Made by a program: the position numbers and the translations under genes | NCBI GenBank assembly: GCA_945897955.1 | Contig: CAMDGQ010000001.1 | Coordinates: 111,079-175,078, forward strand | Length of the DNA stretch: 64,000 nt | Source: Tepidiphilus sp. J10 | GTDB lineage: Bacteria > Pseudomonadota > Gammaproteobacteria > Burkholderiales > Thiobacillaceae | Reading direction: 5' to 3' | Part shown: piece by piece, positions 27,025-34,635 of the stretch | Numbering within the stretch: the stretch's first letter is position 1 | Layout of the letters: every line of letters starts with the position of its first letter | The notes under the pieces: generated by a model | What the model was told of the DNA's origin: nothing | The model's input: the letters and a program-made list of their open reading frames with translations, nothing else | The model's database searches: none

Positions 27025-27933
27025 ATGCCGCGGTGGCCGGGGCTGCGGCGGGGCTGGATCAATCCACGCGGACTCGTTTTTTTTCTGCAGTTCGCGCTGC
27101 TCGGCTTCGCGTTTTCGGAACAGTCCGGTCCGGTCTGGATGGCCGCATTCATTGCAGCCGCACTGCTCAACCTGTGGGGCTGGATCGACGCACTGGCATG
27201 GCGACGCGCCATCGCCGATACGCCGACTTCGCGTATCGCATCCGCCGCGCAAGGCTTTGTCGAACTTGTAGGCGTCGGCCAACCGTTGCCGGATACCCAA
27301 CTGCTCAGTCCGTTCACCCAGTTGCCCTGTCTGTGGTATCGCTTTTCCGTGGAGCGGCGGCATGACGGCGAATGGCGGCGGGAAGAGCAGGGCGAAAGCG
27401 ATCTGCAATTCCTGCTGGAGGATGCCTCCGGACGCTGTGAAATCGATCCGGTCGGTGCGGAAATTCTGACTACCCACAAGGAAACCCGCACCCAGGGCGA
27501 TGAACGACACACCGAATACCTGCTGCTGAAGGGCGATCATCTCTATGCGCTGGGCGAATTCATCAGCTTTAACGGCGCCCAGCGCGTGCTCGACAGACGC
27601 CGCGACATCGGCGACCTGCTGGCCGAGTGGAAAACCGATCAGGCCGAGTTGCGTCAACGCTTCGACCTCGACCGCAACGGCGCCATCGACGACAAGGAAT
27701 GGCAAATGGCGCGCAGTGCAGCCGAGCGGGAGGTTGCGCACAAGCATCAGGAAATCCGCAATCAGCCGACGTCGCATCGCCTGCAAAAGCCGGGCTCCAA
27801 CCGTCCCTATCTGATTGCCAACCATCCGCCGGAAAAGCTGGGCCGCCGTTATGTCTGGCTGAGCGGTGTGCATCTTCTGCTGATGCTGTCCAGCCTGGTC
27901 GGGATCGGGTGGGCGATGCGGCTGTCCGGTTGA
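27025..27933 (+). CDS. GIDE-domain membrane protein
   Basis: A 302-residue protein with N-terminal hydrophobic segments (about residues 16-30 and 36-55), a GIDE-type domain (about 75-190, with LPCLWYRFSVERR and a later ALGEF), a calcium-loop-like segment DLDRNGAIDD near residue 218, and a C-terminal membrane helix. The GIDE domain is the one found in eukaryotic mitochondrial MUL1, here without a RING finger. It is paired with lemA. The EF-hand-like loop is a sequence observation; metal binding is not shown. Confidence 0.78.
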   Translation: MPRWPGLRRGWINPRGLVFFLQFALLGFAFSEQSGPVWMAAFIAAALLNLWGWIDALAWRRAIADTPTSRIASAAQGFVELVGVGQPLPDTQLLSPFTQLPCLWYRFSVERRHDGEWRREEQGESDLQFLLEDASGRCEIDPVGAEILTTHKETRTQGDERHTEYLLLKGDHLYALGEFISFNGAQRVLDRRRDIGDLLAEWKTDQAELRQRFDLDRNGAIDDKEWQMARSAAEREVAHKHQEIRNQPTSHRLQKPGSNRPYLIANHPPEKLGRRYVWLSGVHLLLMLSSLVGIGWAMRLSG

Positions 27934-28109
27934 CCGCGCTGATTTTCAGCGCGCCGGGATGGTCTTGATGAGCTTTCCCGACTGGCTTGTCCGCGCCTGA
28001 AGAGAGGGGGTTATTGCATACTGGTGGCTGGCGGGATTCGGCCGCCAAAGGCGCACAAGCGCATTGCCCGATTTCGGGTTGAAGTGAATCTGGAAAGGTC
28101 CGCAAGTCC

Positions 28110-28790
28110 ATGGAACAACCCATTACCCTGCACTGGCAGTCGAAAGAGGCTTACTACACCGCCGTGCTGACGCCGGATCTGTTCGGCGGCTGGGTGCTGA
28201 TCACCGCCAATGGCAAACGTGATGGCCGGGCGGGGAGGGTGCGGCACAAGCCGATGCCGGGCTATGCCAATGGAATCGAGGCAATCAATGCGATACGAAA
28301 GAAACGCCGCGTGGAGGGCTTTACCTTGTGCGCCACGGGATTCATGGGGCTGGAGGATTTTGATCCACGCAGCGCCGCCAATCGTGCTGCGGATGCAAGC
28401 GCGTTGATGCGCGTGTTTCGAAATCTGGCGATTCCGCTCGATCAGCAAGCCGTCCTGCTCGATGTCGATGTCGCAGCCGTCAACGCCTGCCAGGATGGCG
28501 CACCGCTGGCCGATGACTTGCTGCTGCTGGCGCGTGTTCGCTTGATCATGGCCATCCACAAGGCTTTGCATCATCTTTTCGCGGGTGCGTCGGATCACGC
28601 CAGAGCGTGGCTGCGCAGCCCGAATCCGCGCTTTGACCAGTCGGTGCCGCTGGACCTGATGCTGGCCAGCCTGGATGGTCTGAAGATCGTGCGCAGTTAT
28701 CTTGAAGGCGAAGTGGACGCGCTGTTCGAGCGCCCGCCCGCGATCACACTGCCGCCGGATCGCGGTTGCTACGGCGTGGGAACCGTCTGA
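28110..28790 (+). CDS. WGR-like domain fused to an MbcA/ParS/Xre-like domain
   Basis: A 226-residue protein. The N-terminal 75 residues look like a WGR domain (YYTAVLTPDLFGGWVLITANG with following basic strand and EAINAIRKKRRVEGF). The C-terminal part (about 145-210) looks like the toxin-binding MbcA/ParS/Xre (DUF2384) domain: HARAWLRSPNPRF, VPLDLMLASLDGLKIVRSYLEG. No RES-type toxin gene is next to it, so an antitoxin role is not supported by context. Its last 22 bp overlap the convergent tesA gene. Confidence 0.6.
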   Translation: MEQPITLHWQSKEAYYTAVLTPDLFGGWVLITANGKRDGRAGRVRHKPMPGYANGIEAINAIRKKRRVEGFTLCATGFMGLEDFDPRSAANRAADASALMRVFRNLAIPLDQQAVLLDVDVAAVNACQDGAPLADDLLLLARVRLIMAIHKALHHLFAGASDHARAWLRSPNPRFDQSVPLDLMLASLDGLKIVRSYLEGEVDALFERPPAITLPPDRGCYGVGTV

Positions 28791-29407
28791 ACCGCCTGCC
28801 GGCGTGATGCCAGCATCGGTGACAGTTCACGCCAGACCGTGGCGAGCAGGACGGCTTGCGCTTTTGCGGTGGGATGCAGGCCATCGGCCTGGAAGCTTTC
28901 CGGCGCGGTTGCGATTCCTTCGAGCAGAAAAGGGACCAGACGGACTTTTTTCTTTTTCGCGACTTCGGCGAACAAAGCCTGGAACTTGCCGGCGTAGGCC
29001 GCGCCATAGTTGGGCGGCAGCCGCATACCGACCAGCAATACCTTGCCGCCCTGTTTTTCCGCGAGTGCGATCATGGTTTCCAGGTTTTGCGCGGTTTGCG
29101 GCAAGGGCAGGCCGCGCAGGCCGTCATTGGCGCCCAGCGCCAGGACGATCAGTTGCGGCCGGTGCGCAGCCAGCAGCGCGGGCAGGCGAGTAAGGCCGCC
29201 GGCGGTGGTTTCGCCGGAGACGCTGGCGTTGACGACCTGATAGGCCGGCTTGTCGGTTTGCAGACGTTGCGCCAGCAGCGCAACCCAGCCGGACGCGCGC
29301 GGAATGCCGTAGGCGGCGGATAGACTGTCGCCAAAGACAAGAACGGTGGGCGCAGCCTGGGCTGCGCCGGCCAAACCGATAAACAACAGATAACTGAAAA
29401 ATTTCAT
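28769..29407 (-). CDS. tesA: Arylesterase / lysophospholipase TesA (SGNH hydrolase)
   Basis: A 212-residue exported hydrolase with a signal peptide (about residues 1-18, ending AQA). SGNH blocks are visible: GDSLSAAYG with the nucleophile Ser, the Gly in block II (VSGETTAGG), GANDGLRG with Asn, and DGLHPTAKAQ with the Asp/His pair. ATG 29407 is used; the longer frame is an antisense shadow of ybbA. The start codon overlaps the divergent ybbA start by two bases, the compact tesA/ybbA arrangement known in E. coli. Confidence 0.93.
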   Translation of the reverse strand: MKFFSYLLFIGLAGAAQAAPTVLVFGDSLSAAYGIPRASGWVALLAQRLQTDKPAYQVVNASVSGETTAGGLTRLPALLAAHRPQLIVLALGANDGLRGLPLPQTAQNLETMIALAEKQGGKVLLVGMRLPPNYGAAYAGKFQALFAEVAKKKKVRLVPFLLEGIATAPESFQADGLHPTAKAQAVLLATVWRELSPMLASRRQAVQTVPTP

Positions 29408-30077
29408 GCAACTCGACATTGAAAACCTCGGCAAATCCGTGCGGGTGGGGGATGAAACGCTCGACATCCTCGCCGATGTTTCATTCTCCGTACACAAGGG
29501 CGAGACCGTGGCAATCGTCGGCAGTTCCGGTTCCGGCAAATCGACGCTGCTCGGCCTGATCGCCGGGCTCGACCTGCCCAGCGCCGGTCGGGTGCGGCTC
29601 GATGGCGTCTCGCTAACCGATCTTGACGAAGATGGTCGGGCTGCACTGCGCGGCCGCAACATGGGTTTCGTGTTCCAGTCCTTTCAGTTGCTGCCGGGCC
29701 TGACTGCGCTGGAGAACGTCATGCTGCCGCTGGAACTGGCTGGCCGCGAAGATGCCGCCGCCGTCGCAGAGGAGCATCTGAACCGGGTTGGATTGTCGGC
29801 CCGCGCCCGGCATCGGCCGACACAACTGTCCGGCGGTGAACAGCAACGTGTTGCACTGGCGCGGGCTTTCGCGGTGTCGCCACGCATCCTGCTGGCCGAC
29901 GAACCAACCGGCAATCTCGACGCGCATACCGGTGCGCAGGTCATCGAGCTGATGTTCGAACTGAACCGGGCGCAGGACGCCAGCCTGATCATCGTCACCC
30001 ACGATGTCGCGCTGGCCAGCCGCTGCGGCCGCCAGTTGCGGCTGGAAGGCGGCCGTCTGGCGCCGGAGAAACAATGA
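29406..30077 (+). CDS. ybbA: ABC transporter ATP-binding protein YbbA
   Basis: A 223-residue ATPase of the LolD/MacB group: Walker A GSSGSGKST, Q-loop FVFQSFQLLPGL, signature LSGGEQQR, Walker B ILLADEPTGNLD and the H-loop VTHD. It partners with the FtsX-like permease encoded downstream. In relatives the two genes overlap by ATGA; here a 294-bp insertion sits between them, directly after the stop. Confidence 0.94.
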   Translation: MQLDIENLGKSVRVGDETLDILADVSFSVHKGETVAIVGSSGSGKSTLLGLIAGLDLPSAGRVRLDGVSLTDLDEDGRAALRGRNMGFVFQSFQLLPGLTALENVMLPLELAGREDAAAVAEEHLNRVGLSARARHRPTQLSGGEQQRVALARAFAVSPRILLADEPTGNLDAHTGAQVIELMFELNRAQDASLIIVTHDVALASRCGRQLRLEGGRLAPEKQ

Positions 30078-30078
30078 T

Positions 30079-30372
30079 CCTTGATTCCTCTGTTGACCGC
30101 TCATCAGGCTTCGAGATGCCTCATGAACACAGGCGTGAGTGCCTTCAATCGACCTCACCATTTGGGTGGCACCGCTACGCGCCCGATTACGGGTCTGCCA
30201 GGCCGTCTGGCCGCGTTGCTCCTGATGAAACTACTAAGCGAAGGACTAAGCCGCCAAAAGGCTGCGGCCAAGTCCCTGCTTATCCTTGCGGGGAACGACC
30301 ACGCGCGTCGTCGCGCCTTGCCAGCCAGCCTGGCAGACCCGCACTCGGGCGCGTTCAACAGGGGAATCAAGG
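30079..30372. mobile_element. MITE-like insertion between ybbA and ybbP
   Basis: Left end CCTTGATTCCTCTGTTGA (30079-30096) and right end TCAACAGGGGAATCAAGG (30355-30372) are 18-bp terminal inverted repeats with one mismatch. The flanks are ATGAT at 30074-30078 and ATGAT at 30373-30377, a 5-bp target duplication. No convincing gene or transposase lies inside. Removing the element and one ATGAT restores the sequence ...ACAATGATCGC..., the expected ATGA stop/start overlap of ybbA and ybbP. The family is not recognised. Confidence 0.88.
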
Positions 30373-32841
30373 ATGATCGCTCTCGCCTTGAAATTGCTGG
30401 CGCGCGAATGGCGCGCCGGGGAAATGCGCGTGGTGTTGCTGGCGGTGGCGCTGGCGGTGGCCAGTCTGACGGCAGTACGCTATTTCTCCGATCGTGTCGA
30501 ACAGGCGCTGGGCAAGGAAGCGAATACCCTGCTCGCCGCCGATCTGGCACTGGTTTCCGATCATCCGATTGATCGCTCCTTCAGCCAGGCGGCGAGCGCG
30601 CGCGGCTTGCAGGTTGTTCGCACCACGACATTTCTCAGCATGACGCTGGCCGGCGAGCGCAATCTGCTGACCGGCATCAAGGCGGTGGAAGCGGGTTATC
30701 CGCTGCGCGGCAGCTTGCGCATCGCACCCGCGCTGTTCGCCGCCGATGCGCCGACGCGCGCCCTGCCGGCGCCAGGCGAGGCCTGGGTGGATTCGCGACT
30801 GGCGAGCGGTCTGGGGGTGAAACCCGGCGATAGCGTGGAAGTCGGCGCAGCGCGATTGCGCATTGCGGCGATGCTGACCTTCGAGGGTGAGCGCGGCGGC
30901 AACTTCATGGCGCTGGCGCCGCGCCTGATGCTCAACGCAGAGGATCTGGCGCGCACCGGCCTGGTTCAGGAAGGCAGCCGCGTGGTGTATCGCCTGCTGG
31001 TGGCGGGAGAGGCTGCGCCGGTTGCGGACTTCCAGGCCTGGGCCAAGCCACGTCTGGCGCGCGGCGAACAGTTGGAGGATGTGCGTGATGCTCGCCCGGA
31101 ACTGCGCCAGGTGCTTGACCGCGCGCAGCGCTACCTTGGCCTTGCCGCGCTGCTGACCGTGCTGCTTGCGGCTGCGGCGACGCAGATGGCGCTGCGGCGA
31201 TATGTGCAACGGCATTTCGACCAGTTCGCCTTGTTGCGCTGTTTTGGCGCCACGCAGCGCCGGCTGTTCGGCTTGTACCTGCTCCAGTTGGGCGGACTGG
31301 GTTTGCTGGCCGGCGCGTTGGGCAGCTTGCTGGGCTGGCTGGCGCAAGCCGGCATGGTTTATCTGTTGGGCGATGCGCTGCGTCTGGGCCTGCCGCCGCC
31401 CAGTTATCTGCCGCCGCTGCTCGGCGTCGCGGCGGGCGTGCTGCTGGTGCTGGCGTTCAGCTTGCCGGCCTTGCTGCGGCTGGCGCGGGTGCCGGCACTG
31501 CGCGTGCTGCGCCGCGACCTCGGCCCGCCGCACGCCGGCGCGATGCTGGCGCAGGGCGCCGGACTGGCGCTGGTGGCGGGTCTGCTGTTCTGGCAGGCCG
31601 GAGAGTTGCGCCTGGGCCTGATCGTCGGCGGTGGCGTGCTGGCGCTGATGCTGGCCGCCGCGCTGGCCATCCAGCTTCTGCTCTGGCCGCTGCCCTGGCT
31701 GGCGCAGCGTCTGCCGGCCAGCGCGCGCCTGGGACTGCTCAATCTGCGCCGGCGGCGCTGGGAAACCACGCTTCAGGCGATGGCCCTGAGCCTGGGCCTG
31801 CTGGCGCTGCTGCTGCTGACGCTGGTGCGCGGTGACTTGTTCGACAGTTGGCGCAATCAGGCCAGGCCGGATGCGCCCAATCGCTTCGTCATCAACATTC
31901 AGCCCGAACAGGTCGCGGCGGTACGCCAGTCCCTGAGCAGCCAGGGTATCGCCGATGTCACCCTGTATCCGATGGCGCGCGCACGCTTGATCCGCATCGG
32001 CGCGCGCACGGCAAGCCCGGACGATTACGAGGAACCTCGCGCCAAGCGCCTGATCGAGCGCGAATTCAATCTGTCTTCGCTGCAACAATTACCGCCGGAT
32101 AACCTGATCAGCGCCGGTCGCTGGTCGGCCAACGAGGGTTTTTCGGTGGAAGAAGGGCTGGCCAGGACGCTGGGCATCAAACTGGGCGATGAATTGGTGT
32201 TCGATGCCGGCGGCTTGCCGTTGCAGGGCCGAGTCAGCAGCCTGCGCAAGGTTGAGTGGGATTCCTTCCGGGTCAATTTTTTCGTCATCGCACCGCCGGG
32301 CGAGTTCAATGCTTTGCCGCAAAGTTTCATCACCAGCTTCCATCTGCCGAGCGGGCGCGGCGAAGTATTGGCCGGACTGGTGGTGGAGTTTCCCAATGTC
32401 ACGGTGATCGATGTCGAACAGGTCATGGGTGAACTGCGCGGACTGCTTGATCGGGTCAGCGCCGCCGTACAACTGATTTTTCTGTTCAGTCTGGCGGTGG
32501 GTGTTCTGGTGCTGCTCGCCGCGCTGTACGCGCGGCGCGACGAGCGCGCGCGCGAAATCGGCCTCTGGCGCACGCTGGGCGCATCGCGTCGTCGCGTCAT
32601 GCTGGCGCTGGCGACCGAGTTTACTGCGTTGGGACTGCTCGCCGGCGGCCTCGCGGCGGGTGCGGCCAGCGGCGTTGCCTGGTTGTTGGCGGAGCGGGTA
32701 TTCGAGTTGCCGCATACGCCCAATCCCGCCATCTGGCTGGCCGGGCTGGTCGGCGGCTGGCTGCTGGTGCTGGCCGCCGGCTTGCTGGCCAGCCGGGGTC
32801 TGCTGCGCGCGCCGCCGATGCAAAGTCTGCGCCGCGAGTGA
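30373..32841 (+). CDS. ybbP: FtsX-family ABC permease YbbP
   Basis: An 822-residue permease with ten or so hydrophobic segments in two FtsX-type halves: one near the N-terminus (about residues 20-40), a cluster at about 255-390, more at about 400-500, and a final cluster at about 700-815. Periplasmic loops between are of the MacB/YbbP type. The start ATG 30373 is itself part of the right target duplication of the inserted element, and the AGGGG in the element's right repeat lies 8 bp before it and could serve as ribosome-binding site. Confidence 0.92.
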   Translation: MIALALKLLAREWRAGEMRVVLLAVALAVASLTAVRYFSDRVEQALGKEANTLLAADLALVSDHPIDRSFSQAASARGLQVVRTTTFLSMTLAGERNLLTGIKAVEAGYPLRGSLRIAPALFAADAPTRALPAPGEAWVDSRLASGLGVKPGDSVEVGAARLRIAAMLTFEGERGGNFMALAPRLMLNAEDLARTGLVQEGSRVVYRLLVAGEAAPVADFQAWAKPRLARGEQLEDVRDARPELRQVLDRAQRYLGLAALLTVLLAAAATQMALRRYVQRHFDQFALLRCFGATQRRLFGLYLLQLGGLGLLAGALGSLLGWLAQAGMVYLLGDALRLGLPPPSYLPPLLGVAAGVLLVLAFSLPALLRLARVPALRVLRRDLGPPHAGAMLAQGAGLALVAGLLFWQAGELRLGLIVGGGVLALMLAAALAIQLLLWPLPWLAQRLPASARLGLLNLRRRRWETTLQAMALSLGLLALLLLTLVRGDLFDSWRNQARPDAPNRFVINIQPEQVAAVRQSLSSQGIADVTLYPMARARLIRIGARTASPDDYEEPRAKRLIEREFNLSSLQQLPPDNLISAGRWSANEGFSVEEGLARTLGIKLGDELVFDAGGLPLQGRVSSLRKVEWDSFRVNFFVIAPPGEFNALPQSFITSFHLPSGRGEVLAGLVVEFPNVTVIDVEQVMGELRGLLDRVSAAVQLIFLFSLAVGVLVLLAALYARRDERAREIGLWRTLGASRRRVMLALATEFTALGLLAGGLAAGAASGVAWLLAERVFELPHTPNPAIWLAGLVGGWLLVLAAGLLASRGLLRAPPMQSLRRE

Positions 32842-32907
32842 GATGGCCGGGCTTATTGCTGGCATCATCGCTTTCAGGAGACCCGATTCTTTACTTAAAT
32901 AAATTCC

Positions 32908-34140
32908 ATGAACCTTCCGCCCGCCATCAAGCTGATCGCCATCAACCAGTTACGTCCCGGCATGTATGTCCAGGATGTCAATTGCTCGTGGATGGATCAC
33001 CCCTTCGTCAGCAATCACTTCCTGATCAAGGACGCCGGGCGCGTGAATGAAATCAGGGCATTGGGGGTGCGCGAACTGTATATCGACACCGCGCGCGGGA
33101 TTGATGTCGAGGGCGCGGGTAAAAGCGTTGACGACATGCGCCATGATGTCGATGCCCGCATGGTCGAAATCGCGCAGGAAATTCAGGCCGAGCCGGTACG
33201 GGTCGATCTGAAGCAGGAATTCGAACGCGCCCGGGTTCTGCACAGCGAAGCCAATCGCATCGTGCGCGGGCTGATCCAGGATGTCAGGCTGGGAAAACAG
33301 GTCGAACTCGAGCAGATTGAGCCGGTAGTCGAAAACATGATCGATTCGGTTTTTCGCAACCAGGACGCGCTGCTGCCCCTGATCAGGCTGAAAGACCACG
33401 ACAACTACACGTTCCAGCACTCGGTCTCGGTTTCAGCCCTGCTGGTGTCGTTTGCGCGCGGACTCAAGATGGACCGAGCGATCATCAAGGAGATCGCCAT
33501 CGGCGGGCTGTTGCACGATGTCGGCAAGGCCCGCGTGCCGGACGACATCCTGAACAAGCCGGCCAAGCTGACCGAAGCCGAATTCGCCAAGATGAAATCG
33601 CATGTCGTGCAGAGCATCCTGATCTTGCAGAACACGCCGGGCATCAGCCAGATCGCGCTCGATGTCGCTGGCCAGCATCACGAGCGCTTCGATGGCACCG
33701 GCTATCCGAACAAGCTCAAGGGCGAGCAGATTTCACTTTATGGTCGTATGGGCGCCATCGTTGACGTTTACGACGCCATCACCTCGGACCGCGTCTATCA
33801 CAAGGGCATGGCGCCTACCGCCGCCCTCGGGCGCTTGATGGAATGGAGCAAATACCATTTCGATCCGGAACTGGTGCGTGCCTACATCAAATGTGTCGGC
33901 ATTTATCCCACCGGTTCGCTGGTGCGGCTGGAAAGCGGTCGCCTCGGCGTCGTTCTTGAACAGCACGAAGACAAGATGATGAAACCGAGAGTGCGCGTCT
34001 TTTTTCACGCCGAGAACCAGCGTTATCTGCCCCCGGAGGTGATCGACCTGGCCTGGTCGGGGTGCAAGGACAAAATCAGCGGCCATGAGGATTTCGAGGC
34101 CTGGAATATCGATCCAAAGCGCTGGATTGGCGCAACCTGA
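32908..34140 (+). CDS. HD-GYP domain c-di-GMP phosphodiesterase with N-terminal DUF3391
   Basis: A 410-residue protein. The N-terminal DUF3391 part (about residues 8-110, with INQLRPGMYV and a VRELYIDT strand) precedes an HD-GYP domain with LLHDVGKARVPDDILNKP (about 201-218), HHERFDGTGYP and YDAITSDRVY. These residues are those of active c-di-GMP hydrolases. It lacks a receiver domain or membrane segment, so it is probably cytosolic. Confidence 0.93.
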   Translation: MNLPPAIKLIAINQLRPGMYVQDVNCSWMDHPFVSNHFLIKDAGRVNEIRALGVRELYIDTARGIDVEGAGKSVDDMRHDVDARMVEIAQEIQAEPVRVDLKQEFERARVLHSEANRIVRGLIQDVRLGKQVELEQIEPVVENMIDSVFRNQDALLPLIRLKDHDNYTFQHSVSVSALLVSFARGLKMDRAIIKEIAIGGLLHDVGKARVPDDILNKPAKLTEAEFAKMKSHVVQSILILQNTPGISQIALDVAGQHHERFDGTGYPNKLKGEQISLYGRMGAIVDVYDAITSDRVYHKGMAPTAALGRLMEWSKYHFDPELVRAYIKCVGIYPTGSLVRLESGRLGVVLEQHEDKMMKPRVRVFFHAENQRYLPPEVIDLAWSGCKDKISGHEDFEAWNIDPKRWIGAT

Positions 34141-34150
34141 GGAGTATTGA

Positions 34151-34546
34151 ATGTCCGAATCCCCCGCCCTTTGGCCGCAGGACGGCTTGATCAGACTGTC
34201 GCACATCATCTATGGCCTGCATGCGCTGACGGTGGTGAGCGGCCTGCTGACTTCGGCGTTCATCGTGACCGCGTTCATTACCGGCTGGCCGTCGCTGATC
34301 GCGGTGGTGCTGAGCTACCTGAAGCGCGGCGAGGCGCGCGGCACTTTCCTTGAATCGCATTTTCGCTGGCAGATCCGCACGTTCTGGTATGCCTTGCTGT
34401 GGGTGACGATCGGTCTGTTGCTGGCATTGACGGTAATCGGCATTCCGCTGGCGTTCGTGGTGGTGGCGATAGCCGGTCTCTGGGTGCTGTACCGGGTGGC
34501 GCGCGGCTGGCTGAATTTGAATGATCGCAAGCCGATGCCGATTTGA
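34151..34546 (+). CDS. DUF4870-like membrane protein
   Basis: A 131-residue protein with three hydrophobic segments (about residues 28-48, 75-95 and 93-112) and a cytoplasmic basic tail. It resembles small DUF4870-type membrane proteins common in Betaproteobacteria. Function unknown. It starts 10 bp after the HD-GYP gene, with gaggag before the ATG, so it is in the same operon. Confidence 0.75.
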   Translation: MSESPALWPQDGLIRLSHIIYGLHALTVVSGLLTSAFIVTAFITGWPSLIAVVLSYLKRGEARGTFLESHFRWQIRTFWYALLWVTIGLLLALTVIGIPLAFVVVAIAGLWVLYRVARGWLNLNDRKPMPI

Positions 34547-34635
34547 AGCGACGGATTAATTCTTCGGACCCGGGGCGTCCTCGACTGTAAAGCGGGCCGC
34601 TGCGGCCGACTCGCCATGTGCAGCGTCCCGGACGG

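Noticed and set aside
30081..30572. 163-codon frame starting inside the MITE-like insertion
   Set aside because: It runs into ybbP in another frame and shows no transposase motif; the insertion is better read as non-coding.
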